Assembly: GCF_000193495.2 (NCBI RefSeq)
Contig: NZ_AP023410.1
Span: 186,001-250,000 of the forward strand
Length of the DNA stretch: 64,000 bases
Direction of reading: 5' to 3'
DNA from: Acetobacter aceti NBRC 14818
GTDB lineage: Bacteria; Pseudomonadota; Alphaproteobacteria; Acetobacterales; Acetobacteraceae
Shown: positions 63,867-64,000 of the stretch, piece after piece
Position numbering within the stretch: position 1 is the first letter of the stretch
Layout: the number at the start of each line of letters is the position of its first letter
The notes under the pieces: model-generated
Database searches by the model: none
Seen by the model: only the letters and a program-made list of their open reading frames with translations
What the model was told of the DNA's origin: nothing
Program-made: the position numbers and the translations under genes

Positions 63867-64000
63867 GACTGTACATTGGCATTCTGACTCATTCGACCAA
63901 TCCGCGCGGCGGTGTGGTGCACGGCATGGCTCTGGCGGAAGCCCTGTGTGACGCGGGTCATGACGCAACGCTGATCGCACCGGACGTGATAGGAGCCGGT
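63863..64000 (+). CDS. MSMEG_0565 family glycosyltransferase (5' end only)
   Basis: 46 codons from ATG at 63863 to the window edge, overlapping the AIR gene stop (ATGA). The N-terminus MRLYIGILTHSTNPRGGVVHG, with the nucleotide-sugar loop RGGVVHGMALAEAL, fits GT4-type glycosyltransferases and the Nit1C member usually found here. The rest lies outside. Confidence 0.85.
   Translation, partial: MRLYIGILTHSTNPRGGVVHGMALAEALCDAGHDATLIAPDVIGAG

Noticed and set aside
1-64000. CRISPR arrays, rRNA genes, intact prophage
   Set aside because: None seen; no regular repeat-spacer pattern, no 16S/23S sequence, no phage structural genes.

Overview
The window looks like chromosomal DNA of an acetic acid bacterium (Acetobacteraceae, Alphaproteobacteria; Acetobacter, Komagataeibacter and relatives are the best guess, genus not certain). 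The support is G+C-rich housekeeping DNA, the alphaproteobacterial order pcm-tolC-popZ(DUF2497)-valS, a Tim44-like TimA gene near secB, IS5-family elements, a fused dihydroxyacetone kinase, and a double-hairpin intergenic element that I remember from this family.

Layout. 1-3.4 kb: partial CsbD-like gene, an MFS exporter, a CcdA/CcdB toxin-antitoxin pair behind three tandem 12-bp repeats, and an unrecognised gene. 3.7-9.1 kb: glyQS, with divergent dihydroxyacetone kinase and a YbaK-type deacylase. 9.2-10.9 kb: a very A+T-rich, translationally overlapping pair (soluble protein plus four-helix membrane protein) of unknown function. 10.9-17.8 kb: msrA, valS, popZ, tolC, pcm. 18-21.6 kb: tRNA-Cys with a possible integration scar, glucokinase, a short-chain dehydrogenase and a GNAT-like protein. 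21.8-25.2 kb: a FUSC/DUF1656/HlyD efflux operon. 25.4-27.0 kb: divergent DMT exporter and TetR regulator sharing an operator. 27.2-30.5 kb: copper resistance (His/Cys-rich secreted protein, CopA, CopB). 30.6-38.4 kb: an A+T-rich Flp/Tad pilus locus that stops after tadC, next to two decayed IS5-family elements (38.5-40.2 kb). 40.2-43.3 kb: tri-haem cytochrome c peroxidase with an FNR-like box, an orphan DNA methyltransferase and timA. 43.5-56.9 kb: ordinary core genes (secB, tonB-like, comM/yifB, serA, hisN, kdsB, pheA, dapA, smpB, cold-shock protein, LpxR-like protein). 57-64 kb: tRNA-Ser followed by a truncated tyrosine recombinase, then a MocR-type regulator and the start of a Nit1C (nitrilase superfamily) operon that runs off the window end.

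How the parts work together. The most interesting system is the Nit1C operon: a DsrE-like small protein, a nitrilase, a radical-SAM protein with an unusual cysteine spacing, an N-acetyltransferase, an AIR-synthase-related protein and a glycosyltransferase. The genes from the nitrilase onward overlap by a few bases; a gap of about 24 bases follows the first gene. In other bacteria this set is linked to nitrogen starvation and cyanide assimilation, but its chemistry is unsolved. Here it lies behind a MocR/PdxR-like regulator and next to an integrase remnant at tRNA-Ser, which suggests arrival on a genomic island. The Tad locus and the 9.2-10.9 kb pair are the other two stretches whose base composition differs clearly from their surroundings.
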